Shown one piece after another: positions 28,846-37,257 of a stretch of 64,000 nucleotides of DNA. The stretch comes from Cylindrospermopsis curvispora GIHE-G1 (lineage in GTDB: Bacteria; Cyanobacteriota; Cyanobacteriia; Cyanobacteriales; Nostocaceae). The notes beneath the pieces are model-generated. The model was not told where the DNA came from. It worked only from the letters and a program-made list of their open reading frames with translations, and made no database searches. A program made the position numbers and the translations under genes. Every line of letters begins with the position of its first letter. The first letter of the stretch is position 1. The DNA lies in contig NZ_CP060822.1 in the NCBI RefSeq assembly GCF_014489415.1, forward strand, positions 2,527,501 to 2,591,500, in the 5' to 3' direction.

Positions 28846-29511
28846 TCATTGGGATCCGGTTAACCGCTGTTTCAGGAGTTCTGGATCCCCAGCTGCTACT
28901 AAAACCCCCTGTTCTAATAAAAAAGCACCATCACAATAATTCAACTCCTCTAGTCTATGGGTAACCCACAAAGTAGCAATAGACCGAGCTTTCACCAATT
29001 GACGCACAGTCGTCACTAATTCTAATTGACTATCAGGGTCTAATAAAGCGGTGGGTTCATCCAATAATAAGACTTCACAATGACGAGCGATCGCTCCAGC
29101 AATAGCCACACGCTGTTTCTGTCCACCAGAAAGGGCATAAATGGGTCGGCGTTCCACAGAGAGCAAATTAACCGCTTGCAAAGCGTCCTCTACTCTGGCC
29201 CTAACCATAGGAGTAGAAAGTTTTTCCCCGACCAGTCCAAAAGCCACATCAGCTCCCACAGTAGGCATAACTAACTGGTGATCGGGATTTTGGAAGACAA
29301 AACCCAGAGGAGATAGAACATCAATCCTACCGGATTGTGGAACTAATAAACCGGCAATTAACCTCAAAAGAGTTGACTTCCCACTACCATTAGTCCCTAA
29401 AAGCATCCAAAATTCACCTTTAGGGACAGTAAGAGAGCAAGATTTAATTGCCTGCTCTCCATTAGGCCAAAAGAAGTTTAAATGTTCAACTTCGATGCCT
29501 GATGATGTCAT
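28846..29511 (-). CDS. ECF/CbiO-type ABC transporter ATPase
   Basis: A 221-residue ABC ATPase. Walker A is GTNGSGKST, the signature ALSGGQKQRVAIAGAIA, Walker B is EVLLLDEPTALLD and the switch WVTHRLEEL. Best placed in the EcfA/CbiO group that powers vitamin or metal import; no T- or S-component is adjacent. I chose ATG 29511, which directly follows the UPF0367 stop; the frame to 29619 lies inside that gene. Confidence 0.85.
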   Translation of the reverse strand: MTSSGIEVEHLNFFWPNGEQAIKSCSLTVPKGEFWMLLGTNGSGKSTLLRLIAGLLVPQSGRIDVLSPLGFVFQNPDHQLVMPTVGADVAFGLVGEKLSTPMVRARVEDALQAVNLLSVERRPIYALSGGQKQRVAIAGAIARHCEVLLLDEPTALLDPDSQLELVTTVRQLVKARSIATLWVTHRLEELNYCDGAFLLEQGVLVAAGDPELLKQRLTGSQ

Positions 29512-29512
29512 C

Positions 29513-29800
29513 TTATACCTGAGTTTCCTCCTTAACGGTAAAGGCGGCAAAACCAGGAAGTTTGCCACTACTACTAGCAACACCATCCTTCTGGATGATT
29601 TGTACTCCCGAAATTTCACTGGCTAGGACAGCAATTTTCTTTTCAGTTTTGCCCTCACACTTAAGTTCCACAATAGCAGGACTGCCAGATCCCATAGCCG
29701 CCAAAATCAGTTGGTAAACAGCCTCGGCATCTTCCGCTGATTTACGCTGTACTGACATAGAGAAGGCGGTGTTTCTAATGCTTATGTCGATAGTAAACAT
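29513..29800 (-). CDS. UPF0367 family protein
   Basis: A 95-residue conserved cyanobacterial protein, unknown function. The N-terminus MFTIDISIRNTAFSMSVQRK and the EKKIAVLASEISGVQI core match the UPF0367 pattern. It is small, soluble and lacks cysteines. It is in tight operon with the ECF ATPase downstream (stop and ATG 1 bp apart), so both are probably expressed together. Confidence 0.8.
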   Translation of the reverse strand: MFTIDISIRNTAFSMSVQRKSAEDAEAVYQLILAAMGSGSPAIVELKCEGKTEKKIAVLASEISGVQIIQKDGVASSSGKLPGFAAFTVKEETQV

Positions 29801-30103
29801 TTACAAATAATTAAATTTGACTGATCGTAGGAACTATTCTAACCTGTTCATAGCCATCCTACCGCTGTTCTGTCAGGGGAAAAAATTAAAAAAAATTAAG
29901 GAAAATTAAAAAAAACCAAAAAAAAATTTATTACCCCTAGAAAAATTAGAGATTTGCACTTATGATAATTTACAGACAGTAAAAAATTGTAAACTGGATT
30001 ATACAGTCCAGTTGAAAGTCCGCTTGGGGAAGGTCGTATTATAACCATCTACAACCGTCCACACGCTTTCTAGAATCGTAATTATAAGATACGGAGATTT
30101 TCC
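29801..30103 (+). promoter_or_regulatory. psbD upstream region (leader/promoter), ~300 bp
   Basis: No gene here. The stretch has an A/T-rich run (about 29881-29945) and a small inverted repeat AACTGGA / TCCAGTT (29992-29998 and 30007-30013). A GGAG ribosome site lies at 30093-30096, 7 bp before the ATG. Light-responsive leaders are usual for psbD in cyanobacteria, but no specific promoter could be placed. Confidence 0.45.
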
Positions 30104-31159
30104 ATGACTATTGCAGTTGGACGCGCCCCTTCCAGAGGGTGGTTTGACGTGTTAGATGACTGGTTAAAACGCGATCGCTTTGTATTTGTAGGTTGGTCAG
30201 GAGTATTACTATTTCCCTGTGCCTTTCTAGCTTTAGGCGGTTGGTTAACCGGTACTACTTTCGTTACATCTTGGTACACCCATGGTTTAGCTTCCTCCTA
30301 CTTAGAAGGAGCTAACTTCTTAACAGTAGCAGTATCCACCCCTGCAGACAGTATGGGACACTCCCTATTATTCCTGTGGGGTCCAGAAGCTCAGGGTGAT
30401 TTTACCCGCTGGTGTCAACTGGGTGGTTTATGGCCCTTTGTTGCTTTACATGGTGCCTTTGGATTAATTGGCTTCATGTTGCGTCAATTTGAAATTGCTA
30501 GACTAGTAGGTATTCGTCCTTATAACGCCCTGGCATTTTCTGGTCCGATTGCCGTATTTGTTAGCGTTTTCTTGATGTACCCCTTGGGACAATCCAGCTG
30601 GTTCTTTGCACCTAGTTTTGGCGTAGCAGCCATATTCCGCTTCCTATTATTCCTCCAAGGTTTCCACAACTGGACCTTAAACCCCTTCCACATGATGGGT
30701 GTAGCAGGAATCTTAGGTGGAGCTTTACTATGTGCTATCCATGGTGCAACAGTAGAAAACACCCTATTTGAAGATGGAGAAGGTTCCAACACCTTCCCCG
30801 CATTCAATCCTACCCAATCAGAAGAAACCTACTCCATGGTGACAGCAAACCGTTTCTGGTCACAGATTTTCGGGATTGCTTTTTCCAACAAGCGCTGGTT
30901 ACACTTCTTCATGTTGTTTGTACCCGTTACCGGATTGTGGATGAGTGCTGTAGGGATTGTAGGTTTAGCATTAAACCTGCGAGCTTATGACTTCGTATCC
31001 CAAGAACTACGGGCAGCAGAAGACCCAGAGTTTGAAACATTCTATACCAAAAACATTTTATTAAACGAGGGTATCCGAGCTTGGATGGCGCCCCAAGACC
31101 AACCTCATGAACAGTTTGTGTTCCCCGAGGAAGTATTGCCACGTGGTAATGCTCTGTAA
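30104..31159 (+). CDS. psbD: Photosystem II D2 protein
   Basis: A 351-residue five-helix thylakoid protein, half of the PSII reaction centre. Conserved functional residues (literature numbering, one more than here) are TyrD (Tyr160), the chlorophyll ligand His197 and the non-haem-iron ligands His214 and His268; all are present. One odd residue: NTFPAFNP has Pro where D2 normally has Arg233 (codon CCC at 30797-30799). Arg251 is intact. psbC does not follow, so this is a stand-alone psbD copy of the psbD2 type. A strong terminator follows. Confidence 0.97.
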   Translation: MTIAVGRAPSRGWFDVLDDWLKRDRFVFVGWSGVLLFPCAFLALGGWLTGTTFVTSWYTHGLASSYLEGANFLTVAVSTPADSMGHSLLFLWGPEAQGDFTRWCQLGGLWPFVALHGAFGLIGFMLRQFEIARLVGIRPYNALAFSGPIAVFVSVFLMYPLGQSSWFFAPSFGVAAIFRFLLFLQGFHNWTLNPFHMMGVAGILGGALLCAIHGATVENTLFEDGEGSNTFPAFNPTQSEETYSMVTANRFWSQIFGIAFSNKRWLHFFMLFVPVTGLWMSAVGIVGLALNLRAYDFVSQELRAAEDPEFETFYTKNILLNEGIRAWMAPQDQPHEQFVFPEEVLPRGNAL

Positions 31160-31195
31160 GATGTTCACAATTCAATAAGGTATTCAATAAACTCC

Positions 31196-31232
31196 ATCTC
31201 TATCTTTATCAACAAGATAGAGATTTTTTTTG
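31196..31232 (+). terminator. Intrinsic terminator of psbD
   Basis: ATCTCTATCTT (31196-31206) pairs with AAGATAGAGAT (31214-31224), with a 7-nt loop, and is followed by TTTTTTT. It lies 37 bp after the psbD stop and directly next to the end of the convergent PLD gene. A textbook rho-independent terminator. Confidence 0.85.
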
Positions 31233-32666
31233 TTAAAGATTTTCTCTTTGTGTTTCTACTGGCAAACATTCTTGTATTTCCTGGTCTATTTTAGCTTTGA
31301 TTGCAGAAGGTAATTCTGGTTTAATAGTTTGGTAAAGACGATGGAATTCCCTTTGAAAATGTGCTGCTACCGTGGGATTTTCCACAATAATTAAACTTTC
31401 ATCATTGTTATGATTTGCAGCTTCTGACCAGTTATGAGAACCAGTAATTACTATTTGCTGGTCAATAACTGCAAACTTATGATGTAGTACATCCCCTGGT
31501 AATAAACTGGGTACTCCTACCGTGGTAATAGGATTTTGCCAGGGGCGATTATCCTTTTCATATTTACAGTTATCACTAATAGATATACCCATCATATCTA
31601 AACCTTCACTGTAGTAGCGGTAAGCAAATTGAGCATCTATTAAAGCTCGGATATTAACATTTTGATTATGGCGATTTTCCAAGATGTTGGCAATTTTTTG
31701 GTCAGAAAACACAAATAATGCCATATCTATATTTTCAATTGCCATATTAAGAGTTCTACCGATTAATCCATTAGTAGACTTGCTCCAGATTTGGGTACGG
31801 GAAAGAGGGGAAAACTTTACGGTTATTTGGCTATTACCTACGGTAATCTTTTGCCACGAACGCTGAGGTTTTTTCAGTCCGAATTTGCTATCTAATTTAC
31901 CTCCTGGTCCATCACCCCACATAATGTTAAATTCTTGGGTGAATAAATTGGCCAGTTCTGGACTGTTAATTTTCACTAAGTTATTAGCATTGCCGAAACT
32001 ATGGGGATTATTCACATCTCCAAAAGTATCACTAGGGGTGAAATTGGCAGAACTAATAATCACGAATTTACCATCTATAACCATAAACTTATGGTGCATT
32101 AAACCACTACCTTTAGAACCATCAGCAGTATCATCTATCCAGGGAATTTGGCTATTCTGAATCATGGCTATGGCATCTCGTTGTTTAATTTCCTCAGAGG
32201 TAATTTTCTCGTCTTTATTAATATCTATAAGGGATCTCAATGTTTGGTGTTGGTTCTTCTCTCTCCAAGGTAACTTTTGTACTGCCCGAGAGTTTAAATC
32301 TTGCCAAGGAAAAGAATACTGGTTTTCTAAGATTAACCTAATTTGCACACCAGCCCGTTGTTTTTCTATTAATGATTCGGCAATTTTTGGTAATCTTAAT
32401 TCCTGCACAGCTACATCTATGGTGGATTCTGCTTGTAAAATGCTATGGATGATTTGTTTTTCTAAATCATCCCCTAAACGGGTTTGCAAACGGTAGCTTT
32501 CTTGATACTCTGAAGATTGGGCATGATTGAAGTAAACTTGAATCAATGGATCCTGGGGTAGGGGTGGTAGAAGCTGACGGGAGGATGGGATTTTTTGACA
32601 ACCACTGATGGTGGAAACAAATAAGAGGATATAAAAGGAATTTTTCAACTTAGATGGTATGGACAT
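31233..32666 (-). CDS. Phospholipase D-like lipoprotein with two HKD motifs
   Basis: A 477-residue exported protein. The signal peptide ends in a lipobox-like STISGC (Cys23). Two HxKx4D motifs are complete: MHHKFMVID with SSANF, and LHHKFAVID with SHNWSEAANHNNDE. This is the PLD/nuclease superfamily, active on phosphodiesters; substrate could be DNA or lipid. An acidic EF-hand-like stretch (DINKDEKITSEE) lies between and may bind Ca2+. It converges with psbD and shares the intervening terminator. Confidence 0.85.
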   Translation of the reverse strand: MSIPSKLKNSFYILLFVSTISGCQKIPSSRQLLPPLPQDPLIQVYFNHAQSSEYQESYRLQTRLGDDLEKQIIHSILQAESTIDVAVQELRLPKIAESLIEKQRAGVQIRLILENQYSFPWQDLNSRAVQKLPWREKNQHQTLRSLIDINKDEKITSEEIKQRDAIAMIQNSQIPWIDDTADGSKGSGLMHHKFMVIDGKFVIISSANFTPSDTFGDVNNPHSFGNANNLVKINSPELANLFTQEFNIMWGDGPGGKLDSKFGLKKPQRSWQKITVGNSQITVKFSPLSRTQIWSKSTNGLIGRTLNMAIENIDMALFVFSDQKIANILENRHNQNVNIRALIDAQFAYRYYSEGLDMMGISISDNCKYEKDNRPWQNPITTVGVPSLLPGDVLHHKFAVIDQQIVITGSHNWSEAANHNNDESLIIVENPTVAAHFQREFHRLYQTIKPELPSAIKAKIDQEIQECLPVETQRENL

Positions 32667-32800
32667 AGTCAGCTGATAAAATTTTTAAAAAACATTCCTA
32701 AAGCCATTTTTAAAAACAAGTATCACCGTTATACAATATGTTATTATAGGGCAATACAGCACTTCTGGCCACCTTTCCCCCCACTATTAATGCTAATGCT

Positions 32801-33949
32801 ATGCAAATTTATTTAGATTACAGTGCAACTACTCCAACCCGTCCAGAAGCCATTGCCATAATGGAATCAGTGTTAAAAGAACAATGGGGTAACCCCTCCA
32901 GCTTGCACCAATGGGGTAATCGTGCAGCATTAATTTTGGAAACTGCCAGAATACAAGTAGCAGGGTTAATCAATGCTGTTCCAGAATCCATCATTTTCAC
33001 TTCGGGGGGAACTGAATCAGACAATTTAGCAGTTATGGGCGTGGCACAATATTATCACCAACCTCAACATATCATTATCTCCAGTGTGGAACACTCGGCA
33101 ATTTCGGCACCCATAAGCATGCTGGAAAGTTGGGGTTGGCAGATTACCCGGTTACAAGTGGATAGAAAAGCTAGGGTTAATCCGGAAGATCTAAAATTAG
33201 CCTTTAGGGATAACACTGTTCTAGTATCTATCATTTATGGACAAAGTGAAGTGGGTACGGTGCAACCCATATTGGACCTGGCTAAAATAACTAAGTCAAA
33301 CAATGTTTTATTTCATACTGATGCCGTACAAGTTGGCGGAAGATTACCATTAGATGTCAATAGTCTACCAGTAGATCTATTAAGCTTATCTAGTCATAAA
33401 ATTTATGGTCCTTTGGGTGCAGGTGCTTTATATGTTCGTCCAGGGGTGGAGTTAATACCCCTACTAGGTGGAGGAGGTCAAGAGAATAATCTCCGCTCTG
33501 GTACACAAGCACTACCAGCTATAGCAGGTTTTGGGGTAGCTGCAAAATTGGCAGGTCAAGAACTGGAAATAGAAAGACCACGATTAATTCAGTTGCGCGA
33601 TCGCCTGTTTAGTAAGTTAGCAGATATTCCGGGTTTAATTCCCACGGGGGACATGGTGGAAAGATTGCCACACCATGTTAGTTTTTGTATAGAGTATGCG
33701 GACGGAGAAAAAATCAGTGGTAAGACTCTAGTACGTCAGTTAAATTTAGCTGGTATTGGTATTAGTGCGGGTGCAGCTTGTAACAGCGGTAAATTAACTC
33801 CCAGTCCAGTGTTAGTGGCCATGGGTTACGGTGAGAGATTGGCTTTAGGAGGAATTAGATTAACCATAGGGAAAGAAACCACAGTAGCGGATATTGATTG
33901 GACTGCTGCAGTCTTGCAGCAAATCTTACATAGATTGTTGAGATATTAA
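32801..33949 (+). CDS. Cysteine desulfurase (NifS/IscS family)
   Basis: A 382-residue PLP enzyme that mobilises sulfur from cysteine for Fe-S clusters and thio-cofactors. PLP-binding Lys200 sits in SSHKIYG, His99 in SSVEHSA stacks on PLP, and the catalytic Cys327 lies in GAACNSG. It resembles the NifS/IscS group I enzymes. No nif or isc genes are next to it, so a housekeeping role is the safe reading. Start ATG 32801, gene complete. Confidence 0.93.
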   Translation: MQIYLDYSATTPTRPEAIAIMESVLKEQWGNPSSLHQWGNRAALILETARIQVAGLINAVPESIIFTSGGTESDNLAVMGVAQYYHQPQHIIISSVEHSAISAPISMLESWGWQITRLQVDRKARVNPEDLKLAFRDNTVLVSIIYGQSEVGTVQPILDLAKITKSNNVLFHTDAVQVGGRLPLDVNSLPVDLLSLSSHKIYGPLGAGALYVRPGVELIPLLGGGGQENNLRSGTQALPAIAGFGVAAKLAGQELEIERPRLIQLRDRLFSKLADIPGLIPTGDMVERLPHHVSFCIEYADGEKISGKTLVRQLNLAGIGISAGAACNSGKLTPSPVLVAMGYGERLALGGIRLTIGKETTVADIDWTAAVLQQILHRLLRY

Positions 33950-34068
33950 CCAACCAGCATTTTCTGGATCATGGGTAAATGGTTGATTTTTGTGGTTCAT
34001 ATTTTAGTTCAAGAATTAAGTATTTGATATATTATGGTTTTATTAATACCAAAGAAAAGGTTGAATCT

Positions 34069-34305
34069 ATGACAGCCAAAGACTTGTTCAACAATCATGA
34101 GGACATTACTGATCCCCGCCACAAAAAAAACCATCAGTTTACTATCAGCGCTAAAGCTGAGAGTGGAGAACTCTACACTGACTTAGATCATGATCAGTGG
34201 AAAGCATCCATGGAGGCAATGTATCAACACAAGAATACTAAAATTGTCTTTGAAATGAGTGAAAAAAGCATGACTGCAACAATACAAGGGAGTTGGGAAT
34301 GGTGA
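34069..34305 (+). CDS. Small conserved-looking protein, unknown function
   Basis: A 78-residue frame from ATG 34069; the longer frame start (33979) adds a non-conserved-looking segment. The product is hydrophilic with a plausible alpha/beta pattern (FTISAKAESGELYTDL, IVFEMSEKSMTATIQG). No family recognised. Positioned 119 bp after the desulfurase and 115 bp before the petP-like gene, all same strand. Confidence 0.6.
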   Translation: MTAKDLFNNHEDITDPRHKKNHQFTISAKAESGELYTDLDHDQWKASMEAMYQHKNTKIVFEMSEKSMTATIQGSWEW

Positions 34306-34420
34306 TTTACATAGTTGGGTTCTGGAACCTCTGTTCCCGAAAAATTTTCACGAAAATGCTGTCTGTAAATAAGGTACTAGATTCAGGTAAAATAAAATTT
34401 GGACTATTGGAGTGTCACCT

Positions 34421-34615
34421 ATGAAAGTTGGACAGGAAGTAAAAGTGTTTCGTTTGCGCGATCGCGTATCCTCTGATATAGCTGGAAAATTAGGGAAGGT
34501 TGGTGTCATCGAGGATTATAAAATAACCGATGGTAGTGGTGTGGGTTTTGTAGTTACATTTGAGGATAAGACCAGCACTTGGTTTTTTGAGGATGAACTC
34601 AAACCAGTCTCCTAA
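34421..34615 (+). CDS. petP: PetP-like cytochrome b6f-associated protein (DUF2862)
   Basis: A 64-residue SH3-like protein: MKVGQEVKVFRLRDRV, GKVGVIEDYK, TDGSGVGFVVTFED, WFFEDEL. This matches the DUF2862 family that includes PetP, a small peripheral subunit of the cyanobacterial cytochrome b6f complex. ATG 34421 with GGAG at 34409-34412 is the start; GTG 34412 would add three residues. The family contains paralogues, so the petP identity is likely but not proven. Confidence 0.7.
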   Translation: MKVGQEVKVFRLRDRVSSDIAGKLGKVGVIEDYKITDGSGVGFVVTFEDKTSTWFFEDELKPVS

Positions 34616-34689
34616 ATATACTTCAAAGCATAAGCTAAAATCTCCTAGTTAGTGTTAAATTGGAGTTGACAGTATTTGGAACTTACGCG

Positions 34690-35790
34690 ATGGCATTGAT
34701 ACTAACATTTTTAGGTAAAAATGGTATTGGTCGCAGCAAAATAGCGATCGCTGCGGCCCGGTTTTTGGCAAATCAGGGAAAACGGGTACTTCTAGCAGGA
34801 CTAGCGGATCCCACACTACCGATTTTATTAGGAACTAGTCTATCTGTGGACCCTGAACAAATTGCTCCTAATTTAGAAGCAGTGCAGTTTCAGGTCTCTG
34901 TTATGCTAGAGCGAAATTGGGAAGAGGTAAAAAAGCTAGAGGCACAATATCTACGTACGCCCATTATTCAAGACGTGTACGGACAGGAATTGGTAGTATT
35001 GCCAGGTATGGACAATGCTCTAGCGCTCAATGCTATTCGTGAATATGATGCCAGTGGCAAATATGACGTAATTATCTATGATGGTACTGGCGATATTTTT
35101 ACCTTGAGGATGCTGGGAATGCCTGAATCTCTTAGCTGGTATATTCGACGTTTTCGTCAGTTGTTAGCGAATTCTGATTTAGGTAGGGCAATTTCTGAGT
35201 CACCACTGATTCAACCGGTAATTACTAGCCTGTTTAATGTGAATTGGACTGCTGAAAACTTTGCTCAGCCAGCTAACCAAATCAATAACTTTCTTGATCA
35301 GGGGAAAGCAGCCTTAGCTGATCCTACTCGTGTCTGTGGCTTTTTAGTGACAACAGCAGACTCTATTGATGTAGCCAATGCCCGTTATCTTTGGGGGACT
35401 GCCCAACAAGTTGGTTTAACTGTTGGGGGAATAATTCTCTTATCTGCCGATACAAGCAATAATTTATCCACAGAGTTTGCTCCCTTACCCGTTAGTATGG
35501 TTCCCGATATATGCTCGGGAAACTGGCAACCAATGATTGATGCTTTACCAAACTTTGTTGAACAAGCAGCTAAGGCTCCTAAGCCGATAGAAATAGACGT
35601 ACATAATAAACAGGTACGACTGTTTTTACCAGGATTTGACAAAAAACAGGTGAAACTAACTCAATCTGGTCCGGAGGTGACCATAGAAGCAGGAGACCAT
35701 CGCCGCAATATCTTTTTACCCCCAGCACTTAGTGGTAAACCCATTACCGGAGCTAAGTTTCAAAATAGTTATTTGATTATTTCTTTTTAA
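34690..35790 (+). CDS. get3d: Get3d-like ATPase with C-terminal alpha-crystallin domain
   Basis: A 366-residue cytosolic protein of the ArsA/Get3 class, found in cyanobacteria and plastids. The N-terminal P-loop reads GKNGIGRSK (9-17): the first Walker Lys is present but the canonical Lys of GKT is Arg15. GLADPTLPIL follows as the switch region. The C-terminal ~90 residues (from PIEIDVHNKQVRLFLPG) form an alpha-crystallin-like beta sandwich, typical of Get3d. Start chosen at ATG 34690; the TTG at 34660 is earlier. Immediately upstream of chlG. Confidence 0.8.
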   Translation: MALILTFLGKNGIGRSKIAIAAARFLANQGKRVLLAGLADPTLPILLGTSLSVDPEQIAPNLEAVQFQVSVMLERNWEEVKKLEAQYLRTPIIQDVYGQELVVLPGMDNALALNAIREYDASGKYDVIIYDGTGDIFTLRMLGMPESLSWYIRRFRQLLANSDLGRAISESPLIQPVITSLFNVNWTAENFAQPANQINNFLDQGKAALADPTRVCGFLVTTADSIDVANARYLWGTAQQVGLTVGGIILLSADTSNNLSTEFAPLPVSMVPDICSGNWQPMIDALPNFVEQAAKAPKPIEIDVHNKQVRLFLPGFDKKQVKLTQSGPEVTIEAGDHRRNIFLPPALSGKPITGAKFQNSYLIISF

Positions 35791-35808
35791 AAAGATTAAG
35801 TAGGTCTT

Positions 35809-36855
35809 ATGTCTGAATCCGCCCCTGTAAATCACAATTCTCAGCCCCCAACAGTGGAATCCATAAATCAAGAATCCATAGATACAGAAAATTCAGGAGA
35901 ACGCACATCTAAAACTCGTCAACTTTTAGGAATGAAAGGTGCAGCATCCGGAGAAACATCCATCTGGAAAATTCGGTTACAGTTGATGAAACCTATTACC
36001 TGGATTCCCTTAATTTGGGGCGTGGTCTGTGGTGCAGCTTCTTCTGGTAACTACAGCTGGAGCTTAGAAAATGTTTTGAAAGCAGCACTTTGTATGTTAC
36101 TTTCAGGTCCCTTACTAACTGGTTACACCCAAACCATTAATGATTATTATGACCGAGAAATAGATGCTATCAATGAACCTTACCGCCCGATTCCTTCCGG
36201 AGCAATTTCTGAAAAACAAGTAGTTAGTCAGTTTGTAATTTTATTATTATTGGGTTATGGAGTTGCTTATATTTTAGATATATGGGCAGGTCACACATTT
36301 CCTAATGTTTTGATGCTGTCGGTTTTTGGCTCTTTCGTTGCCTATATTTATTCAGCTCCTCCATTGAAGTTAAAACAAAATGGTTGGTTGGGTAACTATG
36401 CTTTGGGTGCTAGTTATATTGCCTTACCTTGGTGGGCGGGTCATGCTTTATTTGGTGAATTAAATTGGAAAATTGTGGTTCTTACCCTATTTTACAGTTT
36501 GGCTGGTTTGGGTATTGCTATTGTCAATGACTTTAAAAGTGTGGAAGGCGATCGCCAGTTAGGTTTAAATTCATTACCTGTGATGTTTGGCATTCAAACT
36601 GCGGCCCTAATTTGTGTGGTAATGATAGATTTATTCCAAGGTTTAGTAGCAGGTTATCTAGTCAGCATTCATGAAAATCTATATGCGGCAATTTTGGCAT
36701 TATTAATCATTCCCCAAATTACTTTCCAGGATATGTATTTCCTGAGAGATCCTATCGCTAATGATGTCAAATATCAGGCCAGTGCCCAACCGTTTCTAGT
36801 TTTGGGAATGCTAGTTACCGGTCTAGCACTGGGCCATGGGGGAGGTGTTATGTGA
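35809..36855 (+). CDS. chlG: Chlorophyll synthase
   Basis: A 348-residue UbiA-family prenyltransferase that esterifies chlorophyllide a with phytyl or geranylgeranyl diphosphate in the thylakoid membrane. The Asp-rich site is NDYYDREIDAINEPYRP and the second NDFKSVEGDRQ. About nine membrane helices follow a hydrophilic 60-residue N-terminus. It starts 18 bp after get3d and is probably cotranscribed with it. The chlorophyll rather than haem-O or ubiquinone role follows from the PYRPIPSGAI and QLGLNSLPVMFG motifs. Confidence 0.95.
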   Translation: MSESAPVNHNSQPPTVESINQESIDTENSGERTSKTRQLLGMKGAASGETSIWKIRLQLMKPITWIPLIWGVVCGAASSGNYSWSLENVLKAALCMLLSGPLLTGYTQTINDYYDREIDAINEPYRPIPSGAISEKQVVSQFVILLLLGYGVAYILDIWAGHTFPNVLMLSVFGSFVAYIYSAPPLKLKQNGWLGNYALGASYIALPWWAGHALFGELNWKIVVLTLFYSLAGLGIAIVNDFKSVEGDRQLGLNSLPVMFGIQTAALICVVMIDLFQGLVAGYLVSIHENLYAAILALLIIPQITFQDMYFLRDPIANDVKYQASAQPFLVLGMLVTGLALGHGGGVM

Positions 36856-36958
36856 TATTAGTCCTTGGTTATTAACTGAATATTCTCCGAGGTATAAAGC
36901 TGACGGAAGATAAAACGCCAGATTAACCCCACAATGCTACCTTACTGGACTTGTTACC

Positions 36959-37237
36959 ATGTTAAATTTATTTTCTGCTCTGATTCAGATAATTGACATT
37001 CTACAACCATTGTTAATCCCTATTTGCTTTGTGATGGCATGGAGTATAATAGCCCTACTGTTAGTAAATTTGTGGACTGCAACTAAGGATACCGTAGAAA
37101 TCGCCCAAAAAATGCACCAGATCCCTTGTCCCAATTGTCAGTTCTTTACCAATAATTATCGTCTCAAATGCACGGTTAATCCTTACACAGCTAATACCGA
37201 AGCAGCTATTGGTTGTAAGGACTATACTGGCAATTAG
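36959..37237 (+). CDS. Small membrane protein with cysteine motif, unknown function
   Basis: A 92-residue protein with one or two hydrophobic helices near the N-terminus (about residues 5-40) and a cytosolic-like tail containing CPNC at about 58-61, plus two further Cys (RLKC, IGCKDY). Four cysteines could bind a metal. No family name can be assigned. Same strand as chlG, 103 bp downstream; converges with the vWA gene, 20 bp apart. Confidence 0.65.
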   Translation: MLNLFSALIQIIDILQPLLIPICFVMAWSIIALLLVNLWTATKDTVEIAQKMHQIPCPNCQFFTNNYRLKCTVNPYTANTEAAIGCKDYTGN

Positions 37238-37257
37238 GAACAACAACTAAACTAGCA

